The notes under the pieces are model-generated. The model ran no database searches. It worked only from the letters and a program-made list of their open reading frames with translations, and had not been told where the DNA came from. A stretch of 64,000 nt of DNA from Flavimobilis massiliensis. Its GTDB lineage: Bacteria > Actinomycetota > Actinomycetes > Actinomycetales > Cellulomonadaceae. Shown piece after piece: positions 46,572 to 55,324 of this stretch (positions are counted from its first letter, which is position 1; each line of letters opens with the position of its first letter). The DNA is taken from assembly GCF_900240335.1 (NCBI RefSeq), contig NZ_LT964979.1, forward strand, positions 992,001 through 1,056,000, read 5' to 3'. A program made the position numbers and the translations under genes.

Positions 46572-48614
46572 CTAGCCATCGGAGCCGTCGGCCGTGAGCC
46601 GTCTCAGCGCAGCAAGGACGACCGCGCGATCCGTCGTCGGCCACAGCGGAGGCATCGAGCGCGTGAGGAAACTCCCGTACCGTGCGGTCGCGAGCCGCGA
46701 GTCGAGCACCGCGACGACGCCGCGGTCCGTCGACGTCCTCACAAGACGTCCCGCGCCCTGGGCGAGGAGGAGCGCGGCATGCGTCGCCGACACCGACATG
46801 AACCCGTTGCCGCCCGCCGCCGCGACCGCCTCCGTGCGCGCCGAGCGCACGGGATCGTCAGGCCGCGGGAAGGGAATGCGATCGATGAGGACGAGGCTGC
46901 ACGACCGGCCCGGCACGTCGACACCCTGCCAGAGCGAGAGCGTGCCGAAGAGGCACGTCGCCTCGTCCTCGGCGAACTGCCGCACGAGCGTCGGCAGGAC
47001 GTCGTCGCCTTGGCACAGCACCGGGACGTCGAGCCGCTCCCGCATCGCAGCGGCGACCGTCTCCGCCGCGCGTCGTGACGAGAAGAGACCGAGCGTCCGG
47101 CCGCCCGCAGCCTCGACGAGCTCTGCGATCGTGTCGAGCTGCGCCTCCGTCGCGGGCTCGCGCCCTGGCGCGGGCAGGTGACGCGCGATGTAGAGGATGC
47201 CCTGCTTCGCGTAGTCGAACGGCGTGCCGACGTCGATGCCGTCCCACGGCGTCGCCGGACCGTCGCCGTCGGGCGTCCCGAGCCCGAGCGAACGCGCGAC
47301 GTGCTCGAACGAACCACCGAGGCTCAGCGTCGCCGACGTGAACACCCCCGTGCGTTCCGCGAGAAGCGACGTCCGGACGAGCCCCGAGACGCTCATGGGG
47401 GCGACGTGCAGGCGCGTCGCACCGCCCGCCTCCCACGAGCCTCGCGAGCACCACAGGACGTCGTGTCCTGACGGGTCCGCCGCCATGCGCTCCGCGGTCT
47501 CGAAGAGGATGAGCACCCCCGCCTGCGCAACCTTGAGCGCCCCGTCCGCGTCGGACTTCGGCTCGGGCTTGAGCGCGGTGAGCAGTTCGCGCGCCTCGTC
47601 GCGCACCGCGCCGACCGCCGCCTGCACGCCCTCCGGCAGCCCGTGCGGGAAACGTCCCTCGGGGAGGTCCATGAGGAGCGCGCCGAGATCAGCGGCCGCA
47701 CGGTCGAGCGCGGCCGTCGCGATGCCCTGGCGACGCGCGAGCCGCGCAGCCTGGTCGATTGACATCGTCGAGAGCTCGAGCGTCGCCTGGCTCGTGATGC
47801 GGTCCGTGAGCTCGTGCGCCTCGTCGACGACGAGCGCCGAGTGCTCGGGCAGCACGCCCGGCGAGCCCGAGGCCGCGATGCCGAGCATCGCATGGTTGGT
47901 GACGACGACGTCGGCCTCGCGTGCGTGCGCGCGCGCCCGCTCCGGGAAGCACTCCTCGACGAGGGGGCAACGGTTGCCGAGACACTCCATCTTCGTCACC
48001 GACACCTGCCGCCACGCGCGGGCGCTCACGCCCGGCACGAGGTCGTCACGGTCGCCCGTCGTCGTCTCCTCGGACCACTCGCGCAGCCGGACGATCTCGC
48101 GTCCGAGGCGCTTGATCGCGCTCTCGTCGCGCGGGCCGTCGTCGTCGAGCGGGTCGGGTGTCGAGGCGGCGTCAGGCAGGTCGAAGAGCGCTGTCCCCGG
48201 CTCCTCCGGGTAGCCGCCCGCGACCTTGTGGAGGCACAGGTAGTTCTGCCAGCCCTTGAGGAGCGCGATCCGTGGCGCGCGCGGCAGATGGTCCGTGAGC
48301 GCGTCCGCGACGAGCGGCAGGTCGCGTGTGAGCACCTGCCGCTGGAGCGCGAGCGTCGCGGTCGAGACGACGACCCGCTCGCCGGCCGTCACCGCGTGGT
48401 GCACCGCCGGGACGAGGTAGCCGAGGGACTTTCCTGTGCCGGTGCCCGCCTGGACGAGCAGGTGCTCGCCGGTCGCGAGCGACGTCGCGACCCGCTCCGC
48501 CATGGTGCGCTGCCCCTCGCGGGGGCTTCCGCCGAGGGCCGCGACCGCAGCCTCGAGAAGCGGTCCGACCTCCCGGGCGACGTCGGTCTCGGGGTCGTCG
48601 GGCGTCGGGGTCAC
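46572..48614 (-). CDS. DinG/XPD-type ATP-dependent DNA helicase
   Basis: 680 residues. Superfamily 2 helicase of the iron-sulfur type: Walker A VQAGTGTGKSLGYLVPA, DEAH motif VVDEAHELTD, and the C-terminal motifs GRTLGLFSSRRAAE and QGAGRLVRTSTDRG. Four cysteines fall in the Fe-S region: NYLCLH and the MECLGNRCPLVEECF cluster. DinG unwinds 5'-3', including R-loops and repair intermediates. GTG start at 48614; the ribosome site is weak (AGGATG). No LexA box was seen upstream, so SOS control is not shown here despite the name. ldh follows 56 bp later. Confidence 0.9.
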   Translation of the reverse strand: MTPTPDDPETDVAREVGPLLEAAVAALGGSPREGQRTMAERVATSLATGEHLLVQAGTGTGKSLGYLVPAVHHAVTAGERVVVSTATLALQRQVLTRDLPLVADALTDHLPRAPRIALLKGWQNYLCLHKVAGGYPEEPGTALFDLPDAASTPDPLDDDGPRDESAIKRLGREIVRLREWSEETTTGDRDDLVPGVSARAWRQVSVTKMECLGNRCPLVEECFPERARAHAREADVVVTNHAMLGIAASGSPGVLPEHSALVVDEAHELTDRITSQATLELSTMSIDQAARLARRQGIATAALDRAAADLGALLMDLPEGRFPHGLPEGVQAAVGAVRDEARELLTALKPEPKSDADGALKVAQAGVLILFETAERMAADPSGHDVLWCSRGSWEAGGATRLHVAPMSVSGLVRTSLLAERTGVFTSATLSLGGSFEHVARSLGLGTPDGDGPATPWDGIDVGTPFDYAKQGILYIARHLPAPGREPATEAQLDTIAELVEAAGGRTLGLFSSRRAAETVAAAMRERLDVPVLCQGDDVLPTLVRQFAEDEATCLFGTLSLWQGVDVPGRSCSLVLIDRIPFPRPDDPVRSARTEAVAAAGGNGFMSVSATHAALLLAQGAGRLVRTSTDRGVVAVLDSRLATARYGSFLTRSMPPLWPTTDRAVVLAALRRLTADGSDG

Positions 48615-48654
48615 CGCGTCATCCTACGCACGACCGCACGGCCGCGGGCTTCCC

Positions 48655-50160
48655 TCAGGACGGGCTGTGGGCGACCGCAGCGGCCTCGAGCTCTGTCGCG
48701 AGCGCTTCTCCTGCACGTCCCCGAAGGCGCGTACCCGTGGGTGTGTGCTCCTCGAGGTCGATCTCGCCCTCGTGGTGCATCCGGTGGACGAGGTCGCCTC
48801 GCGTGTACGGCACCGTGAGGTCGATGTCGCGGTCGGGTCGCGGCAGCGCCGCGGCGATGTACGCGAGGAGCTCGGGGATTCCGTGGCCCGTGTGCGCCGA
48901 GACGACGAGCGTCCGTCGTTCCCGACCGCGCACCCGTGCGACGACGTCCGGGTTCGCGACGTCGGCCTTGTTGAGGACGATGACCTCGGGCACGTCGAGC
49001 GCCCCAGGGATGTCGGCGAGCACCTCACGCACCGCAGCGATCTGGCCCTCGGGATCCGGGTGGGACGCGTCGACGACGTGGAGGAGGAGGTCCGCATCAG
49101 CGACCTCCTCGAGCGTCGAGCGGAATGCCTCGACGAGCTGGTGCGGCAGGGACCTCACGAAGCCGACCGTGTCGGCGAGCGTGTAGACGCGGCCGTCGGC
49201 CGTCTGCGTGCGCCGCACCGTCGGGTCGAGCGTCGCGAAGAGCGCGTTCTCGACGAGCACGCCTGCGCCCGTGATCGCGTTGAGCAGCGACGACTTGCCG
49301 GCGTTCGTGTATCCCGCGATCGCGACCGCAGGGACCTCACCCTTCTTCCGCGAGGCCCGCTTGGCCTCGCGACCCGGGGCCATCGCGGCGATCTCGCGGC
49401 GGAGCTTCGCCATGCGGTCGCGGATGCGCCGCCGGTCGAGCTCGATCTTCGTCTCGCCCGGTCCGCGCGAGCCCATGCCTGCGCCCGCGCCGCCAACCTG
49501 ACCTCCGGCCTGACGAGACATCGACTCGCCCCAGCCGCGCAGGCGTGGCAGGAGGTACTCGAGCTGCGCGAGCTCGACCTGGGCCTTGCCCTCCCGCGAC
49601 TTCGCGTGCTGCGCGAAGATGTCGAGGATGAGCGCGGTCCGGTCGATGACCTTGACCTTGACGACGTCCTCGAGAGCGCGGCGCTGCGAGGGCGCGAGCT
49701 CGCCGTCGATGATGACCGTGTCCGCTCCGACCGCGGCGACGATCTCCGCGAGCTGCGCAGACTTGCCCTTGCCGAGGTACGTCGCCGGGTCAGGCGTCTG
49801 ACGGCGCTGGAGCAGCCCGTCGAGCACCTCGGAGCCCGCGGTCTCGGCGAGCGCGGCGAGCTCGCGCAGCGAGATCTCCGCGTCGAGCGCCGACCTTCCG
49901 TGCCAGAGTCCGACGAGGACGACCTTCTCGAGCCGAAGCTGGCGGTATTCGACCTCGGTAACGTCCTCGAGCTCGGTCGAGAGCCCGACGACGCGGCGCA
50001 GCGCGGCGCGCTCGACGAGGTCGAGCTGCTCGCCGTCCGCTGACGTGTGGATCGTGCTGCCCTCGTCGACGGCGGTCCCCGCCCGGGCCAGCACGCGCGC
50101 GACGACGTCGTCGGCGATGTCGCGCTCGGTGCGCGAGGGCTCGGGGGTGGGATGCGTCAT
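48655..50160 (-). CDS. hflX: Ribosome-associated GTPase HflX
   Basis: 501 residues. HflX-specific N-terminal domain with YLGKGKSAQLAEIVAAVGADT and the following ELAPSQRRALED and LDIFAQHAKSREGKAQVELA, then a coiled coil (MGSRGPGETKIELDRRRIRDR), then the GTPase: G1 GYTNAGKSSLLNA, G3 DTVGFVRSLPHQL, G4 NKAD. HflX splits stalled ribosomes under stress and, in mycobacteria, mediates macrolide tolerance. ATG at 50160. Its N-terminal extension of about 40 residues is variable. Confidence 0.95.
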   Translation of the reverse strand: MTHPTPEPSRTERDIADDVVARVLARAGTAVDEGSTIHTSADGEQLDLVERAALRRVVGLSTELEDVTEVEYRQLRLEKVVLVGLWHGRSALDAEISLRELAALAETAGSEVLDGLLQRRQTPDPATYLGKGKSAQLAEIVAAVGADTVIIDGELAPSQRRALEDVVKVKVIDRTALILDIFAQHAKSREGKAQVELAQLEYLLPRLRGWGESMSRQAGGQVGGAGAGMGSRGPGETKIELDRRRIRDRMAKLRREIAAMAPGREAKRASRKKGEVPAVAIAGYTNAGKSSLLNAITGAGVLVENALFATLDPTVRRTQTADGRVYTLADTVGFVRSLPHQLVEAFRSTLEEVADADLLLHVVDASHPDPEGQIAAVREVLADIPGALDVPEVIVLNKADVANPDVVARVRGRERRTLVVSAHTGHGIPELLAYIAAALPRPDRDIDLTVPYTRGDLVHRMHHEGEIDLEEHTPTGTRLRGRAGEALATELEAAAVAHSPS

Positions 50161-50296
50161 GGAGGTCCTTCCGTCGGGGCGGTGCACGTCCAGCGTGTCA
50201 CGCCGACGGGCCCGGGCACCATCGATTTCGCGCGCGGCGTGACCGGACGCACGGACCGCACGCGTGTGCGGCGCCTGCCCGTGTCGTCCGACGCAC

Positions 50297-50302
50297 TAGG
50301 CT
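50297..50302 (+). promoter_or_regulatory. -10 hexamer of a probable leaderless promoter (methyltransferase gene)
   Basis: TAGGCT ends 6 nt before the GTG start at 50309 with no Shine-Dalgarno between. No clear -35. Confidence 0.45.
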
Positions 50303-50308
50303 CGCGGG

Positions 50309-50917
50309 GTGACCGAGGACCACTACTTCACCGCCTCACCCGCCTCGGCCGACGAGCGCCGTCACGTCACCGTGACGCTCGCGGGCCGCGAGCTCGAGGT
50401 CGAGACCGCCGCAGGCGTCTTCTCCCCCGGGCACGTCGACCTCGGCACGCGGGTGCTTCTGCGGACGGTTCCCGAGCCGCCGGCGACGGGCGACCTGCTC
50501 GACCTCGGCTGCGGCTGGGGTCCCGTCGCGCTGACGATGGCGCTCGAGGCGCCGGGCACCCGCGTGTGGGCGGTCGACGTCAACGAGCGCGCGCTCGACC
50601 TCGTGCGCCGCAATGCGGCCCGGCACGGCCTCACGAACATCGAGGCGGTGCGGCCCGAGGACGTGCCCGCCGACGTACGGTTCGCCGCGCTGTGGTCGAA
50701 TCCGCCGATCCGCATCGGCAAGGACGCGCTGCACGCCATGCTCCGCACGTGGCTGCCGCGTGTCGCTCCGGGTGCGGAGGCGCTCCTCGTCGTTCAGCGG
50801 AACCTCGGTGCGGACTCGCTCGCGGCGTGGATCGACCGTGAGGTCGCGCCGGGCACCGCGAAACTCGCGTCAGCGAAGGGGTTCCGGGTCCTGCGCGTTC
50901 CGGGTCCCGCTGCCTGA
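50309..50917 (+). CDS. Class I SAM-dependent methyltransferase (RsmC/RlmG-like)
   Basis: 202 residues. SAM motif I DLLDLGCGWGPVALTMALE, motif II AVDVNERALDLVRRNAARHG and the adenine-N6/guanine-N2-type NPPIRIGKDALH at motif IV are typical of the small-domain methyltransferases that modify guanine in 16S or 23S rRNA (RsmC, RlmG). Those E. coli enzymes have an extra N-terminal domain; this one is a single-domain actinobacterial version, so the target nucleotide is unknown. GTG start at 50309. Confidence 0.85.
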   Translation: MTEDHYFTASPASADERRHVTVTLAGRELEVETAAGVFSPGHVDLGTRVLLRTVPEPPATGDLLDLGCGWGPVALTMALEAPGTRVWAVDVNERALDLVRRNAARHGLTNIEAVRPEDVPADVRFAALWSNPPIRIGKDALHAMLRTWLPRVAPGAEALLVVQRNLGADSLAAWIDREVAPGTAKLASAKGFRVLRVPGPAA

Positions 50918-50958
50918 CGCCCGGGCCCGACCTGCCGTCGACCCCTGGGCGCGTCCCG

Positions 50959-51885
50959 CTACAGACCGCGCAGCAGCGCCGCGACGTCGACCTCGCCGTG
51001 CGCCACAAGCTCGGCCGGTCCGGCGAGCTCGACCCGGGCGCCGTCGAGCATTGTCACCGTGACGGTGCCGCCCGGCACGTCGACACGCCACGTGCGCGGG
51101 GCACCCGGCCCCGCCCACGTCGCGACCGCGAGCGCGGCCGCGCACGCTCCGGTCCCGCACGAGCGGGTCTCGCCGACACCACGCTCGTTGACGCGCATCC
51201 GGACGTGCCCGACGACGCCCGCGGGCGTCGTCTCCTCGCCGAGCGGCACGACGAGCTCGACGTTCGTGCCCTCGAGCGGTGCGGGCGTGACATCGGGCGC
51301 TCGCGTGAGGTCGAGCGCGACGAGCTCGTCGAGCGAGGCGAGCGCGACAACCGTGTGCGGGTTGCCGAGGTCGACGCTCAGCGCGGGCCGCTCCCCTGCG
51401 AGCCCCGCAACGCTCACGACCGCGTCGTGACCTGCCGTGCGCGCGGCCTCGCCGCCGGGCAGGCGCCACACGCCCATGTCGACCGCATACCCTTCGGGCA
51501 CGCGGGTGACGTGGCGGACGCCCGCACGCGTGCCGATCGCGAGGCTTGCGCCACCGCCGAGGTCCGCGAGGCCGAGCTGCTCGAGGAAGCGCACGAAGAC
51601 CCGGACGCCGTTGCCGCACATCTGCGCGACCGAGCCGTCGGCGTTGCGGTAGTCCATGAACCACTCGGCAGCGGGGTCGGCCTCGAGGACCGCGGCGCCC
51701 TCGGGGAGGTCGGCCGAGCGCACGACGCGGATGACCCCGTCGCCGCCGATGCCCGCGCGACGGTCCGCGAGCGCTCGGACGAGGCCCGGGTCGAGGTCGA
51801 GCACGCCGTCGCGGTCGTCGAGGAGGACGAAGTCGTTCTGCGTGCCGTGACCCTTGGTGACGGCGAGCGTGGCGGGGACGGTCAT
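50959..51885 (-). CDS. dapF: Diaminopimelate epimerase
   Basis: 308 residues. DapF converts LL- to meso-diaminopimelate. The two catalytic cysteines are Cys90 in AQMCGNGVR and Cys243 in ETRSCGTGACAA, and KGHGTQNDFVLLDD near the N-terminus is the family signature. Because MurE here looks like a non-diaminopimelate enzyme, dapF probably serves lysine synthesis. ATG at 51885; its start overlaps the miaA stop as ATGA. Confidence 0.96.
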   Translation of the reverse strand: MTVPATLAVTKGHGTQNDFVLLDDRDGVLDLDPGLVRALADRRAGIGGDGVIRVVRSADLPEGAAVLEADPAAEWFMDYRNADGSVAQMCGNGVRVFVRFLEQLGLADLGGGASLAIGTRAGVRHVTRVPEGYAVDMGVWRLPGGEAARTAGHDAVVSVAGLAGERPALSVDLGNPHTVVALASLDELVALDLTRAPDVTPAPLEGTNVELVVPLGEETTPAGVVGHVRMRVNERGVGETRSCGTGACAAALAVATWAGPGAPRTWRVDVPGGTVTVTMLDGARVELAGPAELVAHGEVDVAALLRGL

Positions 51886-52847
51886 GAACCCAGGCTACGG
51901 CGCGTCGGTTCGCCTGTGGCGGGGACGTCCAGCGTTCCGGCGTCGGCGCGGGCGACGACGTCGAGCGCACGCTCGAGCAGGTCGGGGGCGGTCGCGGGAA
52001 GCCACACGGTGCGGGCGTCGCGGCCGAACCATCCCATCTGCTTGCGTGTGAGTCGCCTGGTCGCGGCCGTCGTCGCGTCCCGGGCCTCCGCCGCGGTGAG
52101 GCGCCCGGCGAGGTGCTCGAGCGCCTCGGCGTAGCCGACAGCGCGCCGTGCGGTGCGGCCCATGCCCGCGGCGTCGAGCGCGCGCACCTCGTCGAGCAGG
52201 CCGCGGTCCCACATGAGGTCGACACGGGCTGCAACGCGGGCGTCGAGCTCGTCGCGCGGGGAGTCGAGGCCGATCTGCACGGCCGGACGCACGTGCTCGG
52301 CGACAGGCAGGTGCGAGCTGAAGAGGCCGCCGGTGAGCTCGATGACCTCGAGCGCGCGGACGATGCGCTTGGTGTTGCCCGGGAGGATGCCCGCGGCCGC
52401 CACCGGGTCGAGCGCCGTGAGCTCGTCGTGGAGGGGACGCGTGCCCTCGCGCTCGGCCCGCTCCTCGAGGCGGGCGCGCACCGCGGGGTCGGTCGGCGGG
52501 AAGTCCATGCGGTCGAGCAGGGCGCGGACGTAGAGCCCCGAGCCGCCGACGACAACGGCGCGTCGGCCGCGCGCGTCGAGCGCCGCGAGGTCCGAGCGCG
52601 CCTCGCGCTGGTAGACGGCGACGGACGCGTCTTCGCTCGGATCGAGGACGTCGAGCTGGTGGTGCGGGACGCCGCGGCGTTCCGCGGGCGTGACCTTGGC
52701 CGTGCCGACGTCCATGCCGCGGTAGAGCTGGTAGGCGTCGGCGTTGACAATCTCCGCGTCGCCGAGAGCGAGCGCGAGCGCGACCCCGAGGTCGGACTTG
52801 CCGGTCGCCGTGGGGCCGACGACGGCGATGACGCGCTGGGTGTTCAC
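51882..52847 (-). CDS. miaA: tRNA dimethylallyltransferase
   Basis: 321 residues. MiaA adds the isopentenyl group to A37 of tRNAs reading UNN codons. P-loop VGPTATGKSDLGVALA at 10-25, DAYQLYRGMDVGTAKVT, VVVGGSGLYVRALLD, RALEVIELTGG and the C-terminal TRRLTRKQMGWFGRD are family motifs. The modification is completed by MiaB (58510-60129). GTG start at 52847. It diverges from the YbjN-HSP90 operon across a 90-bp gap. Confidence 0.96.
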   Translation of the reverse strand: MNTQRVIAVVGPTATGKSDLGVALALALGDAEIVNADAYQLYRGMDVGTAKVTPAERRGVPHHQLDVLDPSEDASVAVYQREARSDLAALDARGRRAVVVGGSGLYVRALLDRMDFPPTDPAVRARLEERAEREGTRPLHDELTALDPVAAAGILPGNTKRIVRALEVIELTGGLFSSHLPVAEHVRPAVQIGLDSPRDELDARVAARVDLMWDRGLLDEVRALDAAGMGRTARRAVGYAEALEHLAGRLTAAEARDATTAATRRLTRKQMGWFGRDARTVWLPATAPDLLERALDVVARADAGTLDVPATGEPTRRSLGS

Positions 52848-52884
52848 GAGCCGGAATGCTATCGCGCCGGTGTCGGAGGCCACC

Positions 52885-52917
52885 GATAGTGTGGCGACGA
52901 CGCAGGTGAGACCTGCG
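52885..52917 (+). promoter_or_regulatory. Possible promoter and leader hairpin of the YbjN-HSP90 operon
   Basis: GATAGT (52885-52890) is a possible -10. Just downstream CGCAGGT-GAG-ACCTGCG (52901-52917) forms a 7-bp hairpin that would sit in the leader about 20 nt before the first YbjN start. No -35 is clear, and the role is unknown. Confidence 0.3.
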
Positions 52918-52937
52918 CACGACGAGCAAGGGACGAC

Positions 52938-53417
52938 ATGGGATTCTTCACCAAGCCGGGCGCTGAGCCTGTCCGGACGAACGCACCGGTGACGCGCGAG
53001 CGCATCAAGGAGCTGCTCGAGGCGGCGGAGTGGCGGGTCGGCACGGACGACGACGGCGACGTCTACGGGATCTGGGACAGCCACCTCTTCTACTTCTTCC
53101 TCATGGGACAGCAGGACGAGATCCTCCAGATCCGCGGCCGCTACGCGGGCACGGTGCCGCTCTCGGAGCAGACAGCGGTCCTGCCGTTCCTCGACGAGTT
53201 CAACCGGGACCGCATCTGGCCGAAGGTCTACTCGCGTCCCGACGACTCCGAGACGGGCATCTACTCGGAGGTCTCGACGGACCTCGAGCACGGGGTCGCG
53301 GACGACCAGCTCGACCAGCTCCTCAAGTGCGGGATCTTCACGGGCATCCAGTTCTTCGACCACCTGAGCGAGGCGCACCCCGAGTGGGCGCCGCAGACCG
53401 AGGACGCGTCCGCGTGA
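52938..53417 (+). CDS. YbjN-domain protein, first of three
   Basis: 159 residues. The YbjN fold is recognised by TDDDGDVYGIWDSHLFYFFL, EILQIRGRY, FNRDRIWPKVYSR and STDLEHGVADDQLDQLL. YbjN proteins share a fold with type III secretion chaperones and have been linked to stress regulation in E. coli, but the actinobacterial ones are uncharacterised. No membrane helix or signal peptide. It is translationally coupled to the HSP90 gene (GTGA), which is strong evidence for joint function. Confidence 0.85.
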   Translation: MGFFTKPGAEPVRTNAPVTRERIKELLEAAEWRVGTDDDGDVYGIWDSHLFYFFLMGQQDEILQIRGRYAGTVPLSEQTAVLPFLDEFNRDRIWPKVYSRPDDSETGIYSEVSTDLEHGVADDQLDQLLKCGIFTGIQFFDHLSEAHPEWAPQTEDASA

Positions 53418-55324
53418 CCTCTGCGGCCCGCGAGGGCTCACCGGACTCGCGGGCCGCGTTCCAGGTCGACCTCCACGGCGTCGTCGACCTGCTCGCCCGT
53501 CATCTCTACTCGAGCCCGCGCGTCTACCTGCGCGAGCTCCTCCAGAACGGCGTCGATGCGCTCACGGCGCGCCGCCTGCTGCCGGGGCTGGCGGCCCCGG
53601 AGGGTGGCGGCCGGATCCTTCTCACCCCGTGCGCGGACGGTTCGCTCGAGGTCCGTGACGACGGCGTCGGGCTCACGGGCGCGGAGGCGGTCGAGCTCCT
53701 CGCGACGATCGGCCGGTCCTCGAAGCGTGACGCCGACCTCGGCGCCGGGCGTGAGGAGTTCCTCGGTCAGTTCGGCATCGGGCTGCTCTCGGCGTTCATG
53801 GTCGCGGAGACGATCGAGCTCGTCTCCCGCTCGGCACGCCAGCCCGACGCCGCGCCCGTGCGGTGGCTCGGGCACGCGGACGGCCGCTACGAGCTCGGTG
53901 AGATCTCGCCCGACGACCCCGACGTCCCGGCCGGCGGGGGCAGCCTCGTCCGGCTGCACCCTCGACGCGACATGGAGCACTGGCTCGCCGCGGAGACCGT
54001 TGTCGCGCTCGCCGAGGACGTCGGCGGTCTGCTGCCCGTTCCCGTGCACGTCGCGACCACTCTCGAGGACGGTTCTCCCGTGCAGCGTCGGGTGAGCGCG
54101 ACGGCGCTCCCGTGGTCCCCGTCGGCGACCGCGCCGGCGGCGCGCGAGCAGAGTCTCGTCGACTACGCCGAGCGGACCCTCGGCTTCACGCCCCTCGCCC
54201 GGATCGATCTCGACCTCCCGCTCGCGGGCCTCACGGGCGTCGCCTATGTGCTGCCCGGGGCGCTCGCCCCGACGAGCACCGCGCACCATCGCGTCTACCT
54301 GCGACGCATGCTGCTCTCGTCGTCTGTGCCGGACCTCCTGCCGCCGTGGGCGTTCTTCGTCCGGTGCGTCGTCGACGTCGCCGCGCTGCGTCCGACCGCC
54401 TCGCGCGAGGGGCTCTACGACGACGAGGTGCTCGTCGCGACGCGCGACGCGCTCGGCAGGCAGGTCCGCGCGTGGCTGCTCGCGACGCTCGCGGAGCCCT
54501 CGCCGCTCGCGACGACGTTCCTGCGCACGCACCACCTCGCGGTGCGTGCGCTCGCACTCCAGGACGACGAGATGCTCGATCTGGCGACGCAAGTGCTGCC
54601 GTTCGAGTCAACGCTCGGGCCGACGACGCTCGCGGACGCGGCCGAGCGCCTCGCGGGCGAGCGGCTGCTCTTCACGACGGACCTCGAGGAGTTCCGCCGG
54701 CTCGCTCCCGTAGCCTCCGCGCAGGGCCTGCTCCTCGTCAACGGTGGCTACGTCTACGACGACGACCTGCTCACGCGTGTCGCAGCCCGCTTCCCCGCCT
54801 GGCGGTTGGCGCGGGTCACGGCGGACGACGTCGCGCACACGCTCGAGGAGGTCGAGCCGCTGCGCGAGCTCGAGGTCACCGAGGCGCTCACCGGCGCGAC
54901 CGCGGCGCTCGCCTCGGCCGACTGCGAGGTCGTCCTGCGTCGCTTCGAGCCCACGGCGCTGCCCGCGCTGCTGCTGCGCGACGCCGAGGGTGACCATGCC
55001 CGCGCGGCCGCGGCGACGGTCGCGGCCGCTGACGACCTCTGGGGCGGGATCGTCGCGGGGCTCACGGCACCGGCGAAGCCGCGGCGCCTCGTCCTCAACG
55101 ACGACAACACGAGCGTCCGGGCGCTGCTCGCGGGCGCCCCCGGCCCCGTACGCGACGCCGGCGTCCACGCGCTCTACGTCACGAGCCTGCTCGCCTCGGG
55201 GCGCCCCCTCCACGACGGGGAGTCGCGTCTGCTCGACGGGGCGCTGCGCACCCTGCTCGACGGCGCGCTCGCGGCGCCGACCACGACCGACCCCGCGGCA
55301 CCACCATGCGAAGGAGACGCCTGA
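53414..55324 (+). CDS. HSP90-family ATPase paralogue (HtpG-like)
   Basis: 636 residues. The GHKL ATP site is intact: LYSSPRVYLRELLQNGVDAL with the catalytic Glu41 and the nucleotide-contact Asn45, RDDGVGLTG (82-89) and GQFGIGLLSAF (118-128). The middle domain retains ASREGLYDD (HtpG has SREXLQ). The C-terminal third is shorter and poorly conserved relative to HtpG. These HSP90 family proteins of actinobacteria differ from the classical chaperone and their clients are unknown. GTG start overlaps the first YbjN stop as GTGA; the stop overlaps the next ATG (TGATG). A leading candidate for the core of an undescribed chaperone-like system. Confidence 0.88.
   Translation: MTSAAREGSPDSRAAFQVDLHGVVDLLARHLYSSPRVYLRELLQNGVDALTARRLLPGLAAPEGGGRILLTPCADGSLEVRDDGVGLTGAEAVELLATIGRSSKRDADLGAGREEFLGQFGIGLLSAFMVAETIELVSRSARQPDAAPVRWLGHADGRYELGEISPDDPDVPAGGGSLVRLHPRRDMEHWLAAETVVALAEDVGGLLPVPVHVATTLEDGSPVQRRVSATALPWSPSATAPAAREQSLVDYAERTLGFTPLARIDLDLPLAGLTGVAYVLPGALAPTSTAHHRVYLRRMLLSSSVPDLLPPWAFFVRCVVDVAALRPTASREGLYDDEVLVATRDALGRQVRAWLLATLAEPSPLATTFLRTHHLAVRALALQDDEMLDLATQVLPFESTLGPTTLADAAERLAGERLLFTTDLEEFRRLAPVASAQGLLLVNGGYVYDDDLLTRVAARFPAWRLARVTADDVAHTLEEVEPLRELEVTEALTGATAALASADCEVVLRRFEPTALPALLLRDAEGDHARAAAATVAAADDLWGGIVAGLTAPAKPRRLVLNDDNTSVRALLAGAPGPVRDAGVHALYVTSLLASGRPLHDGESRLLDGALRTLLDGALAAPTTTDPAAPPCEGDA

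Noticed and set aside
50918..50958. A terminator between the methyltransferase gene and dapF
   Set aside because: The 41-bp convergent gap has no inverted repeat longer than a few bases.
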